64,000 nucleotides of DNA from Martelella mediterranea DSM 17316 (GTDB lineage Bacteria > Pseudomonadota > Alphaproteobacteria > Rhizobiales > Rhizobiaceae), in assembly GCF_002043005.1 (NCBI RefSeq), contig NZ_CP020330.1, positions 1,630,001 to 1,694,000 on the forward strand, read 5' to 3'. The notes below the pieces were generated by a model that saw nothing but the letters and a program-made list of their open reading frames with translations, was not told the DNA's origin and searched no databases. Each line of letters starts with the position of its first letter. Position 1 is the stretch's first letter. Shown piece after piece: positions 10,665 through 20,613 of this stretch. A program made the position numbers and the translations under genes.

Positions 10665-11204
10665 TCAATCGCGGGATGCGGACGCACCGCGCCGTCGCCG
10701 CACTGCCCAGAGGATCAGAAACAGGAGCAGGAGACCGTAGGCGGCGCTGTCAAAGACGGACTTGGCCGTCGTTATCCGGCTGGCGGTTTCAACCTGTTCG
10801 GGCTGAAGGGCCGAGGGGCCTGCCACAAGCATGGCCCTGACGGCGGCGTTCTCCAGATAGTCGAACACCATGCCGGCCACCGGTATTGCGGCGAAGAACA
10901 GCTTCCAGAACCGGTTGAGGGGGGCGAGGCGATAGAGCGCGAGGCCAAGCCCGAGGGCGAGCGCTGCCGGAAAGACAAGATCGAGACGCTGCTGCGGACC
11001 GAGATAAAGCGTCCGTCCCTTTTCCGAAAGCGCCGTTAGGAAGGCGTGCGCTTCGCCAAAGTCATAGCCGCCCGGACGCATGCAGAAAGGCGGAAGCCCG
11101 CCGGAGGCCTGGGCGATCGCCGGCAAGGTCCAGAGCGTCGTGACTGCATAAAGGCAGGCGGCAACCGAAAGGGCAGTCCATGTTGCAATGCCGATGGGTT
11201 TCAT
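10665..11204 (-). CDS. Hypothetical four-helix membrane protein (179 aa)
   Basis: Hydrophobic segments at about 5-31, 78-95, 100-116 and 150-168 suggest four transmembrane helices with a basic C-terminal tail (RRRRGASASRD). No family is recognised with confidence. It lies convergent to the AraC fragment, 22 bases away. Length and codon use look normal for the GC-rich host, so it is probably native chromosome rather than element cargo. Confidence 0.65.
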   Translation of the reverse strand: MKPIGIATWTALSVAACLYAVTTLWTLPAIAQASGGLPPFCMRPGGYDFGEAHAFLTALSEKGRTLYLGPQQRLDLVFPAALALGLGLALYRLAPLNRFWKLFFAAIPVAGMVFDYLENAAVRAMLVAGPSALQPEQVETASRITTAKSVFDSAAYGLLLLFLILWAVRRRRGASASRD

Positions 11205-11244
11205 GGTCTCTGATCTTCAAAACGTCGGTGATATGTTTTTTGCA

Positions 11245-11807
11245 TCAACACTGGGCGGTGGACAGAATGGCCCAGCCCTTTGCCCCCAAATGCAGGGATC
11301 TGTCGCCGGTAAGATGCGCATCGCGTCCCGCAAGCACCGTCTTCGCATCCGGCGCGGTGAAGGATGCCGGTTCGTCGAGATTGAGCGCCAGATAGAGCCG
11401 TTTGCCGTGATGGGCCAGTTCGACGAGGAGCCGGGTGTTTTCGAGCCGAAGCGGCTTCGCGCGCGCCCTGATAAGCCAGGGGTGGCGGCGTCTGAGCCCG
11501 ATCAATTCCTGATGGCGGCGATAGACCGGCCAGCCATCCGGCCAGAGACCCTGCGGGCTTTCGGGAAAGGCCGGGCGGACCGCGTCGTCGCCGCCAACCC
11601 CTTCCGTCTTGATGCCATGAAAGGCCTGCTCGTCGCCGGCATAGACCGAGGGGATGCCGCCGACCGCAAACAGCACGGCAAGCGCCTGCTCCAGCGCGCC
11701 GCCATCCTCAAGACGGCTCGCCAGCCGGGTGACGTCGTGATGGGGGCGCCGGTAAACCCGAGCGGGTAAAGGTGCCAGAAAATCGCGTGTTCGATCCATG
11801 AGGGCAT
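11245..11807 (-). pseudogene. Alpha-amylase family (GH13) gene with a large internal deletion
   Basis: The start at 11807 encodes MPSWIEHAIFWHLYPLGF, the typical opening of a GH13 enzyme. At about 11750 this joins, in another frame, the end of the barrel and C-terminal domain (ALAVLFAVGGIPSVYAGDEQ, then a HPWLIRARAKPL region). Roughly 250 residues with the catalytic Asp/Glu/Asp should lie between and are missing. The gene cannot make an enzyme. The intact TetR gene upstream and a palindrome at 11823-11840 are probably its former control parts. Confidence 0.8.
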
Positions 11808-11822
11808 GGTCCGCCCCGCATT

Positions 11823-11840
11823 ATGTACTGACTGGTACAT
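11823..11840. promoter_or_regulatory. Palindrome before the amylase remnant
   Basis: ATGTAC-TGACTG-GTACAT is a perfect 6-bp inverted repeat between the tetR stop and the amylase start. Its core resembles that of the larger palindrome upstream of tetR (both hold TAC...GTA around a short spacer), so it may be a second site for the same TetR protein. Confidence 0.4.
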
Positions 11841-11847
11841 TGTTCGT

Positions 11848-12447
11848 CTAATCTCCGTTCGAAGAAGCAGGCGGCAGGGCGCCGTTCAGGAACATGGCGA
11901 CCGTGTCGGCCGCCGAGCGCGCATTCAGCGTGGCGAAGCTGTTGAGCGCGATGCCGATATGATTGTTGACCAGGCCGAGAAAGGAGGCCGCCAGCAGCCT
12001 GTGCCGCCCCGTCAACCCGTGACCGGAAGCCTGTTCATGGGCGCGAAAACAGGCGTCGAACGCCTCGAAATGGCGCTGGTGATGCTCTTCGGCCGCCTGC
12101 CGCGCCTCGCTTTCGACCGGCGCGAACCAGAGCGTCAGATAGAAGCGGTAGAGCTGAGGCTCCTCCCGGGCGAAAGCGAATGTCGTCTCCGCAAGCGCAA
12201 CGAGCGCATGATCGAACGGGGTCAGCGCGCAGGCCCGCTCCAGCGCTTCATGCAGGGGCGCAAGCCGTTCCCTCAGCAGGGTTTCGAGAAGGCCGAGCTT
12301 CGAGCCGAAATAATGATAAAGCGTCGGCTTTCCCACGCCGGCATCATTGCAGATCTGCTGAACCCCCACGCCTTCATAGCCATAGGCGGAAAAGAGGCGA
12401 AGTGCCTGATCAAGCAGGAAGATTCTTGTGGGAGGTGCAGGTTTCAT
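11848..12447 (-). CDS. TetR-family transcriptional regulator
   Basis: This 199-residue protein has the TetR helix-turn-helix at about 9-50 (LFSAYGYEGVGVQQICNDAG, then KPTLYHYFGSK) and an all-helical ligand domain. The length is normal for the family. It is followed by the deleted amylase gene and preceded by a near-ideal operator palindrome at 12449-12480, which starts two bases upstream of its ATG. It should repress itself. With its neighbour broken it may now be an orphan regulator. Confidence 0.88.
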   Translation of the reverse strand: MKPAPPTRIFLLDQALRLFSAYGYEGVGVQQICNDAGVGKPTLYHYFGSKLGLLETLLRERLAPLHEALERACALTPFDHALVALAETTFAFAREEPQLYRFYLTLWFAPVESEARQAAEEHHQRHFEAFDACFRAHEQASGHGLTGRHRLLAASFLGLVNNHIGIALNSFATLNARSAADTVAMFLNGALPPASSNGD

Positions 12448-12448
12448 G

Positions 12449-12480
12449 ACGTTTTATATACCGAATGGTATATAAAACGT
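12449..12480. promoter_or_regulatory. TetR operator palindrome
   Basis: A 14-bp perfect inverted repeat (ACGTTTTATATACC / GGTATATAAAACGT) is separated by GAAT. It lies directly before the tetR start codon on the minus strand. Length, symmetry and position fit an autoregulatory TetR operator; the TATATA parts could also serve as a -10 element. Confidence 0.75.
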
Positions 12481-12514
12481 CAACGTGAAATCTGAGTAAG
12501 TACAGTCCTTCGGC

Positions 12515-12580
12515 ATGAAGACGCTGCGCGACCTGCCTGATATCGAGGCGCTGGAGGATGTCGGCCGACTCGGCAGCCGT
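12515..12580 (+). pseudogene. Possible scpB 3' fragment
   Basis: A short frame reads FGMKTLRDLPDIEALEDVGR. It closely resembles the conserved end of the chromosome-segregation protein ScpB (FGL..LRDLPD.EALEDAGLL) in rhizobia. Nothing upstream continues the homology, since the tetR operator lies only 35 bases before it. It is probably debris from a duplication or rearrangement. The assignment rests on about 20 residues. Confidence 0.4.
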
Positions 12581-12642
12581 GCAGGAGGAGGTGATGGCGG
12601 CCGTGGCCGATGGCGAGGAGGAGTGAGCGACTGTCTTTCTGG

Positions 12643-13827
<1,185 letters not shown>

Positions 13828-14104
13828 TCAGTTGAAGGCGGCCCGGAACTGGGTCGCCATCAGTGAAACATAGGCTTCGAGCGGCGGCCGGAGCTCGAAC
13901 GCGCGCGTCCCGGGAAAAGTTGAACAGACGCACCAGGCTCCATTCATGACGACGGGCCTCTGCCAACTCCAGCTCGTTATTTGAGATGTAGAAGGGCGTG
14001 CACTCCCATCCAATCGACGGTGCCTTGTCGGATATCCGCGCTTTCTTTACCGCATTGAACGCTGCGGGGCCGGCGTTCCTGAGGACGATAGTTGCCTCTC
14101 TCAA
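13828..14104 (-). pseudogene. DUF3883 domain gene, C-terminal fragment with frameshift
   Basis: The minus-strand frame from 14104 reads FYISNNELELAEARRHEWSL, then VRLFNFSRDA. This resembles the DUF3883 domain found in restriction and DNA-repair helicase-like proteins. Near 13915 the homology moves to another frame (AFELRPPLEAYVSLMATQFR) that ends at 13828. So the fragment lacks its N-terminus and holds one frameshift. The IS110 element lies against its 3' end. The original protein may have belonged to a defence locus. Confidence 0.55.
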
Positions 14105-14139
14105 GCCAGTTGTCGGGGTGAGTTCGAAGCGAGAGCGCG

Positions 14140-14789
14140 TCAGCCCATATGAGCGGACAATGTTCTGAGCTTCTTTCGCGCCGTTCCGTTGTTGCCGAGT
14201 TGATAGATCGCGAAGCCGGCGGGACGAAAATCGAACGCGTCGAATGGTTGCCGTTCGATTTTCTCGAGGAAGTCCAGAGGCGCCAGGCCTGCGGTCATGT
14301 GGGCAATGAAATTCGCGCCGCTGTGAACCGGCACGTAGTTGGCGACATAGTCGAGCGTGTCGGCGTTTATATGCGGTTCATCCTCGGTTGTCACAAATGC
14401 GCGTCGTCGCCCCGGTCCGCCGTGAAAGGCGCGACCGCATCGATCAAAGCGGATTGCAGGATCAGTACCTCGGGGCCAGGCTGAACCACGATAGCCGCAA
14501 GGCCATGGCCGGGTATGGTGGAAATCGGCATGTGGCCAAGACCGGTCGCCTTGAACGACAGGCTCTCGCGCTTGACGGCTTGCACAACCTCCTCGACTGT
14601 GGCGAACAGTTCGGCAAGCCGCTCCGACCATACATAGCGTTGCAGCAATGTGATGTGCGGCATGTGCAGGGCATCAAGCGCAAATCCCTCCGGGTATGCC
14701 TCGCGCAGCCGGCTGTTCTCGGCGCCGACCCGCTCAATCGCATTGCTGTCCGGTTCGACCAGGATGTCGATGGCTGTGAGGTCATTCAT
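14140..14789 (-). pseudogene. 2'-5' RNA ligase-like (2H phosphoesterase) gene with frameshift
   Basis: The first frame from 14789 holds the motif HMPHITLLQR near residue 43. The second part, in another frame, holds NFIAHMTAGLAPLDFLEK, the second H-x-T motif. Both are needed for 2H phosphoesterases such as the LigT family. The two frames join near 14395, so one indel splits the gene; otherwise its length (about 215 codons) is normal. The start codon overlaps the stop of the upstream phosphatase gene, so the pair was an operon. A sequencing error cannot be excluded. Confidence 0.65.
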
Positions 14790-15601
14790 GTCGTACGCTC
14801 TTCGGTGAGCGCCACCCGCAATTCGCGGAGTGTCCCGCTCTCGATTTTCAGCCCGTCCTCAAAATATGCGTCCAGTGAGCCGAAGGTTCTCCGCATCTCC
14901 TCGAACGCCGCTTCCAGATAGGCGGGCTGAACCCCGAGCACCGGTTTCAGCAGATCCGGGTCGCCTCCGGCCGCCGCGAACCGGTCGAACACCGGCTGAA
15001 GGGCAGGCAATAGCTGCAGGTTGGTGAGCATGTAGTCCTGAAAGACATCGTCCTGCGAGACGCCCAGCAATGATAATGTCGCGGCAGCCGCCCATCCGGT
15101 GCGATCCTTTCCCGTTGCGCAATGGAAAAGCAGAGGTCGGCGGGTTTCGTCCGCCAGGACCAGAAAATAGCGTCGAAAGGCGTCGAGGGCGCTCGGAAGG
15201 GAGACGATGTCGCGATATCCTTGCGCGAAGAGGCTTTCGGCCTTTCCGTCTCCAAGAAGTTCACCCGCATTTCGGGGATCGGCCATGATCATGGGAAGCA
15301 TGGCGGGCGCCGCGTTCCGGGCATCGGCCAGGACGTCGCAATAAAGCTGTGTCGCTCCGTCCGGCAGTCGGTCGGGCTGCGGTTCCCGCTCCGCGACCGT
15401 CCTCAAGTCCACAATGGTTCGCAGCCCGAGCCTCGCCAGGGCCTCCAGCCCGGCGTCGGCGACGGCATGAAGGTCGGTTGAGTGAAAGATCAGGCCGGAA
15501 CGCACCCGACGCCCGTCCCCGGCAGGCCATCCTCCGAGATCCCGAAGATTGTGGACGGCAAGGATATCTATCTGCGTGCCGGGCGGTTGCGTTGCGTGCA
15601 T
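14786..15601 (-). CDS. Tyrosine-protein phosphatase-like (PTP, DUF dual-specificity type)
   Basis: I place the start at 15601 because CAGGAGA lies just upstream; this gives 271 residues. The protein has the N-terminal NLRDLGGWPAGDGRRVRSGL motif of the bacterial atypical tyrosine/lipid phosphatases and the P-loop HCATGKDRTG, with the catalytic Cys at about 161 and Arg at 167. Members dephosphorylate phosphotyrosine or phosphoinositides. Its stop overlaps the start of the 2H-phosphoesterase-like gene. The AraC gene upstream on the same strand is about 130 bases away. Confidence 0.88.
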   Translation of the reverse strand: MHATQPPGTQIDILAVHNLRDLGGWPAGDGRRVRSGLIFHSTDLHAVADAGLEALARLGLRTIVDLRTVAEREPQPDRLPDGATQLYCDVLADARNAAPAMLPMIMADPRNAGELLGDGKAESLFAQGYRDIVSLPSALDAFRRYFLVLADETRRPLLFHCATGKDRTGWAAAATLSLLGVSQDDVFQDYMLTNLQLLPALQPVFDRFAAAGGDPDLLKPVLGVQPAYLEAAFEEMRRTFGSLDAYFEDGLKIESGTLRELRVALTEERTT

Positions 15602-15732
15602 TCGGTTCTCCTGTTCCTGTTGCCCGGTCGCGCAAGCTGCGCGGGCCCGTTCGCTTGGCCCCAATGAACCCTTGAAGCCGAACTTCGCCGAAGCGGCAGG
15701 ACAACAGATTTCGCGGGCCGTCGCCATTCATT

Positions 15733-16878
15733 TCACGCCACGGATCCGCTGCTTCCGCCTGATCCGGATTTCGCGATGACGGAAAAGGCGCTGAACGCAT
15801 CGCGAACTTCGGGCCCGCGAACAGCGTTTTCTCCGGGCGGGAGAGACGAAAACTGTTCTGCGGCGCCATGTGGCCAGTCTCTCGTCCGAAATTCCCGCGG
15901 TCCGTAGCCGGTTACCTTTCTGAACGCGCGCGCGAAATTGGCGGGGGAGGAATATCCCATCTCAGCCGAAACCGCGGTGATGGTTCCCTCGGTGTGTCGA
16001 AGCAGCTCGATCGCCCTCTGGGTCCTGATCGCATTCACCATGCCGCGAAAATCGGCGCTGGTCCGGTTCAGCTCGCGCTGCAGTGTCCGCACGCTGGTGT
16101 CCATCGCGCGCGCCGTGCTGTCCAGAGAGACGCGGCCGGTGCGGACTTGCGTGCGGATCTGCTCGATGACCACGTCCAGCAGATCGCGCGGAGCGCCGCC
16201 CCGCCTTGCTCGCATGACATCCTCGATGGTGACGATCGATCTTGCGTCACGGCGTGCCGTCGCCGCGAGATGATGGCGTTCGATCACAACCGTCACTGCT
16301 CGCGCTCCAAAGATGACGGGGCACTGGAACACCGTTTCGAACGCTGCTGTCTGGCGGGGCTTCGCGATGTCGAGTTCCACCCGTAGCGGTTTCCAGTCGG
16401 CGGGCAGATAGGCTCTCATCACGCTGAGAAGCACGCCGGCCGCCGCAACCGCGATCGCGTCGTACCCCTCACAGCCGGCAAGGGCAAAAGCATAGCTGTA
16501 TCGCACTTCGTTGCCGACAATGGCGACCGACATTCCATCGCCCGTGCTGTGATAGGGCAGGGCGGTGATCGCCCGCTCAATGGCAAGGCCCAGCGTTTCC
16601 GCGCCAAGCAGGTAGCGACCATAGCTGCCGTAATTGGCGGCATTCATCGCGGGCACCATCAGGATGCCGATATTGGGTTCGCCCGCCGCTCTTGCCGCGA
16701 CGTTCAGAAACGAGACCACCGCCGCATGCGGAATGAAACAGTTCTGATCTTCAAGAAGCTCGAGATCGAAGCCCGCGGCGCGATTGGCCTGCCGCAGCGC
16801 CCGCTCCCCCAGTTCCTGACGGACAAAGTAGGGTACGCCATGCAGTATGCGGCTGGAAATAACGGGTATTTCAGTCAT
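15733..16878 (-). CDS. AraC-family regulator (OruR/Arabinose_bd N-terminal type)
   Basis: This 381-residue protein has an N-terminal arabinose-binding-like domain at about 20-200, and two helix-turn-helices at about 255-345 (VSLDSTARAMDTSVRTLQRE; ITAVSAEMGYSSPANFARAF). The tail is longer than usual and low in complexity (SGSGGSSGSVA). It is divergent from the DUF1254 genes across a 487-base gap and is the obvious candidate to control them. The phosphatase gene downstream on its own strand could also be its target. Confidence 0.88.
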   Translation of the reverse strand: MTEIPVISSRILHGVPYFVRQELGERALRQANRAAGFDLELLEDQNCFIPHAAVVSFLNVAARAAGEPNIGILMVPAMNAANYGSYGRYLLGAETLGLAIERAITALPYHSTGDGMSVAIVGNEVRYSYAFALAGCEGYDAIAVAAAGVLLSVMRAYLPADWKPLRVELDIAKPRQTAAFETVFQCPVIFGARAVTVVIERHHLAATARRDARSIVTIEDVMRARRGGAPRDLLDVVIEQIRTQVRTGRVSLDSTARAMDTSVRTLQRELNRTSADFRGMVNAIRTQRAIELLRHTEGTITAVSAEMGYSSPANFARAFRKVTGYGPREFRTRDWPHGAAEQFSSLPPGENAVRGPEVRDAFSAFSVIAKSGSGGSSGSVA

Positions 16879-17365
16879 ATCTGCAAATCCTACGTCGGAG
16901 GCGAGTTTGGCGCAAAATGAGTGGTTACGAATTTCTTTCGTTGCTACGTCTTGTCGTGTGGATGTTCCTGAGAAGCGAAGTCTCCTTCAGGGCATGCGCA
17001 CAGATACGACCTTAGCCGCGTAAGCCACAGGCCATCGACACGTGAATATCAGGCGAGCCGATCAGTCGTCGCCCGTCATGTTTCTAATGGTCGTGCCTTT
17101 CACGCAAATGACAGATCTGGATACAGTTGAGATTCTTCTCCCTCAAGTAAAGGGAGAATATTTCGTCTTGCCTGTATCCCCAAGCATTTTCGGGCGGCGC
17201 TGTCCGTCTTGATTGGCCGGCAGCCATGCGCCGTGGCGAGCCTTGTGGAGCGCGTTCATAAAAGTGGATGCCGGGTCTCGGTCCGGACGCGCATGAAAAC
17301 AAAGAGAAAGAGCATCGCCGGTGGTCCGGTTCTTCACCGCAAGTGCTCCATGGAAGGATTGAGCT
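16879..17365. promoter_or_regulatory. Intergenic region between araC and the DUF1254 module
   Basis: There is no gene here. A perfect 8-bp stem-loop lies at 17136-17158: TTCTCCCT, a seven-base loop, then AGGGAGAA. It could be an AraC-protein binding site or a hairpin in the leader of the DUF1254 mRNA. A ribosome-binding site GGAAGGA precedes the gene at 17366. Confidence 0.45.
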
Positions 17366-18802
17366 ATGATGATGCGAACTGGCAGGCTTGTCGGCAAGGT
17401 GATGCTGGGTCTGGCGGGATCTCTCGTCGCATTTTCGGTGCAGACGGCCAATGCAGAAGACTGGCCAAGCATTGTCGAGGCGAAGCAGATCGCCGAGGAA
17501 GGCTACGTCTACGGGCTGCCGATCGTGATGAATTACGCGATCATGTACGACTATGCGGTCGATCGCGACTCAGATCAGTTCAAGGCCCCCTTCAACGAGA
17601 TCAAGAACGAGGCGCGGGTCTACACTTACAAGGACACGACGATCATCAGTCCGAACAGCGATACGCCCTACTCGGTTGCGTCTCTCGATCTGCGGGCGGA
17701 ACCGGTCGTTCTGTCGGTCCCGGCGGTCGACAAGCGCTACTACTCGGTGCAGCTCGTCGACGGCAATACCTATAATTTCGGCTACATCGGCAGCCGCGCG
17801 ACAGGCAGCGACGCCGGCGACTACATGATCGCCGGTCCGGACTGGAGCGGGGAGACGCCGGAGGGCATCAAGAAGGTGTTCCGCGCCTCCACGCAGTTTT
17901 CGCTGGCGATCTATCGCACGCAGCTCTTCGGCCCCGATGACATGCCCAATGTCGAAAAGGTCCAGGCCGGCTACAAGGTGCAGACGCTTTCCGCCTACGC
18001 TGGCGAACCCGCCCCGGCGGCCGCCCCGGCCGTCGATTTCCCGAAGGTCGACAAGGAACTCGTCAAGACCAATTTCTTCGAATATCTGGACTTCGCACTT
18101 CAGTTCGCCCCTGCGTCTTCCGCCGAAACGGAGATCCGCGCCAAGCTCGCCAAGATCGGCGTCGGCCCGGGCAAGTCGTTCCAGTTCAAGGACATGCCGC
18201 TTGAGCACCGGCTCGAAGTCGCCCTCGGCATGCGTGACGGGGACGAAAAGGTGAAGGCGTACCTCGCCGACAAGCTGTACAAGGCGAATGGGTGGTCGAT
18301 AAGCGATCTTTGGGGCGATGCCGCGTTCATCGACGGCGACTGGATCAAACGGGCGGCGGGTGCATCCGCCGGCATCTATGGCAATGATGCCGCCGAGGCG
18401 GTCTACATCCTGGGCAGGAACCTCGCCAATGGCGACCTGCTCGATGGCAGCAAGCAAAGCTATACGCTGACGTTTCCGGCAGGAGAACTGCCGCCGGTCG
18501 AAGCGTTCTGGTCGATCACCATGTACGACGGCAAGACGCAGTTGCTGATCGAGAATCCGATCAACCGTTACCTGATCAATTCGCCGATGCTGCCGGAACT
18601 GAAGAAGAATACGGATGGTTCGCTGACGCTCTACATTCAGAAGGACACTCCTGGCGCGGACAAGGAATCGAACTGGCTTCCGGCGCCGGACGGGCCGATC
18701 TATCTGGCGATGCGCATGTATTGGCCGAAGACCGGAAAACCCTCCGTCCTGCCGGTCGGGCAGGGCACCTGGCAGCCGCCGGCCCTCGAAACGGCGAAAT
18801 AG
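17366..18802 (+). CDS. DUF1254/DUF1214 secreted protein
   Basis: This 478-residue protein has a signal peptide (to about ANAEDW at residue 31). The N-terminal DUF1254 domain shows the family pattern AEEGYVYGLPIVMNYAIMYD and SPNSDTPYSVASLDLR, and a C-terminal DUF1214 domain follows (FWSITMYDGKTQLLIENPIN). Family members are periplasmic and induced by various compounds, but their reaction is not established. It lies 170 bases before a second member and divergent from an AraC gene. The pair probably arose by old duplication, since their sequences now differ strongly. Confidence 0.88.
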   Translation: MMMRTGRLVGKVMLGLAGSLVAFSVQTANAEDWPSIVEAKQIAEEGYVYGLPIVMNYAIMYDYAVDRDSDQFKAPFNEIKNEARVYTYKDTTIISPNSDTPYSVASLDLRAEPVVLSVPAVDKRYYSVQLVDGNTYNFGYIGSRATGSDAGDYMIAGPDWSGETPEGIKKVFRASTQFSLAIYRTQLFGPDDMPNVEKVQAGYKVQTLSAYAGEPAPAAAPAVDFPKVDKELVKTNFFEYLDFALQFAPASSAETEIRAKLAKIGVGPGKSFQFKDMPLEHRLEVALGMRDGDEKVKAYLADKLYKANGWSISDLWGDAAFIDGDWIKRAAGASAGIYGNDAAEAVYILGRNLANGDLLDGSKQSYTLTFPAGELPPVEAFWSITMYDGKTQLLIENPINRYLINSPMLPELKKNTDGSLTLYIQKDTPGADKESNWLPAPDGPIYLAMRMYWPKTGKPSVLPVGQGTWQPPALETAK

Positions 18803-18812
18803 GCAGACGACC

Positions 18813-18837
18813 TCGCGCCGCTCATGGGGCGGCGCGA
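18813..18837 (+). other. Intercistronic stem-loop
   Basis: TCGCGCCGC (18813-18821) and GCGGCGCGA (18829-18837) form a perfect 9-bp stem around TCATGGG. No T-run follows. It lies 10 bases after the first DUF1254 stop, so it may protect the upstream mRNA end or reduce read-through into the second gene. Confidence 0.55.
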
Positions 18838-18972
18838 CAGCCGGCGAGGACCGGGCCCGACGCTTCCGTTCGGTCTTCGACGCGCAATGCCATCAAACCT
18901 TTCGGGACTGATGTTTCCGGATGGCGCAAGCGGTTTCAGGCGGAATGATGCCCACGTGGAGGAAAGAGAACA

Positions 18973-20487
18973 ATGGTGCCCATGAAAAACCTGGTCTGCG
19001 TCACTTTTGCGGTGATGCTTGCGGGCGCAGTCCGCGCCGAGGCGCCGCCCGTCATGAAGATGACGACGACCATCCCTGAAGCCATTGTCACGCCGGAAAG
19101 CGTGGAGACCCGTCTTGGAACGCTGAACTTCTTCGACGGCTATCCGGACGATGCCACCGCGAACCTGGTCTACGACAACCTTGATTTCATGCGCGGCGTC
19201 GAGGCATTCCTGAACGCCATGCCCGGGGCTTCGGCGGAAGCGATGCGGGTCGGGTTCGCAAGCCAGGGCGCGGACAACAACCAGTCCGTTCTGGTTTTCG
19301 AGGATCTGATGGACTCGCATTCGCTGTTCCTGACCGGGAACACGGAAAGCGTCTACAATCTGGCCTGGCTCGACACCAAGGCGGGGCCGCTGGTGATCGA
19401 AACGCCGCCGAACATCCTCGGCTTCATCGACAGCCACTGGTTCGAATATGTCGGCGATATCGGCAATGCCGGTCCTGACAAGGGCAAGGGCGGCAAGTAT
19501 CTGCTGTTGCCCCCGGGCTATGACGGCGAGGTGCCGGATGGCTATTTCGTGCTGCGCTCGCCCACCTACGGAAACCTTCTGTTCTTCAGGGGGTTCATGG
19601 AGGATGGAAGCACCAAGACGGCGGTCGACAACACCAGGAAGTTCACCAGGATTTACCCGCTGTCGGAAGCCGACAACCCGCCGCCGATGACCTTCATCAA
19701 CGCGTCCGGAAAGGTGTTCAACACCATCCATGCCAATGATTTCCATTTCTACGAGGAAGTGAACGATATCGTTCAGCATGAACCGAACGATGCCTACCAT
19801 CCCGAGGTGCTCGGTCAGCTCGCCGCGATCGGGATCGTCAAGGGCAAGCCTTTCGCGCCCGACGAGCGGATGAAGAAGATCCTCACCGATGCCGTGGCCG
19901 TTGGCAACGCCACGGCCCGCACGATAACCTTCAGGACACGCATCGAGGAGGCCTATTACTATCCCGACAGCGCCTGGTTTACCGGGTTCGTCGGCGGTAG
20001 CTATGAATTCCTTCTTGAGCCCGGTGTTCGCTTCCTCGACGCCCGGACGCTGTTTCACTATTACGCGACCGGGATAACGCCGGCTATGGCGATCAAGCGA
20101 GTCGGCGTCGGTTCACAATATGCGGCCGCGACCATGGATGGCGACAAGAAACCTTTCGACGGCGGTTCGACCTACAGGCTTCATCTGCCCCCGAACATCC
20201 CGGCCAAGGATTTCTGGTCGCTCGTTGTCTATGACAACCAGACCCGCTCGATGCTGCAGACCGACCACCCGTTTCCGAGCATCGGCAGTGACAAGAAGGA
20301 TATCGTCGTCAACGCCGACTCGTCCGTCGATATCTGGTTCGGCCCGACGGCGCCGGAAGGCCACGAGACCAACTGGGTTCAGACGGTGCCAGGAAAGGGG
20401 TGGAATGTCGTGTTGCGGCTCTATGGTCCATTGGAATCATGGTTTGACAAGTCGTGGAAACCGGGTGAAATCGAACGGGTCGATTGA
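18973..20487 (+). CDS. DUF1254/DUF1214 secreted protein, second copy
   Basis: This 504-residue protein has a short signal peptide (NLVCVTFAVMLAGAVRAEA). DUF1254 (NLVYDNLDFMRGVEAFLNAM; NTESVYNLAWLDTKAGPLVI) is followed by DUF1214 (FWSLVVYDNQTRSMLQTDHP). GAGGAAAGAG precedes the first ATG; a second ATG four codons on is also possible. The family often occurs in tandem pairs of divergent members. Shared context suggests that both act on the same unknown periplasmic substrate. Confidence 0.88.
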   Translation: MVPMKNLVCVTFAVMLAGAVRAEAPPVMKMTTTIPEAIVTPESVETRLGTLNFFDGYPDDATANLVYDNLDFMRGVEAFLNAMPGASAEAMRVGFASQGADNNQSVLVFEDLMDSHSLFLTGNTESVYNLAWLDTKAGPLVIETPPNILGFIDSHWFEYVGDIGNAGPDKGKGGKYLLLPPGYDGEVPDGYFVLRSPTYGNLLFFRGFMEDGSTKTAVDNTRKFTRIYPLSEADNPPPMTFINASGKVFNTIHANDFHFYEEVNDIVQHEPNDAYHPEVLGQLAAIGIVKGKPFAPDERMKKILTDAVAVGNATARTITFRTRIEEAYYYPDSAWFTGFVGGSYEFLLEPGVRFLDARTLFHYYATGITPAMAIKRVGVGSQYAAATMDGDKKPFDGGSTYRLHLPPNIPAKDFWSLVVYDNQTRSMLQTDHPFPSIGSDKKDIVVNADSSVDIWFGPTAPEGHETNWVQTVPGKGWNVVLRLYGPLESWFDKSWKPGEIERVD

Positions 20488-20613
20488 ATGGATAGCGCTT
20501 CCGACGTAGGGATTGAGCGCCGGACGCCGGTATTTCCAAGCCGTCGACCCGATGGCCCGGCATCGTTTGTCTGAAAGCAGACCGATTGGGTTGGCGGCGT
20601 GAATTGGTTTTGA

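Noticed and set aside
18700..20058. 452-codon minus-strand frame
   Set aside because: It lies opposite the two DUF1254 genes; GC-rich codon bias creates long antisense frames, and its composition is not protein-like.
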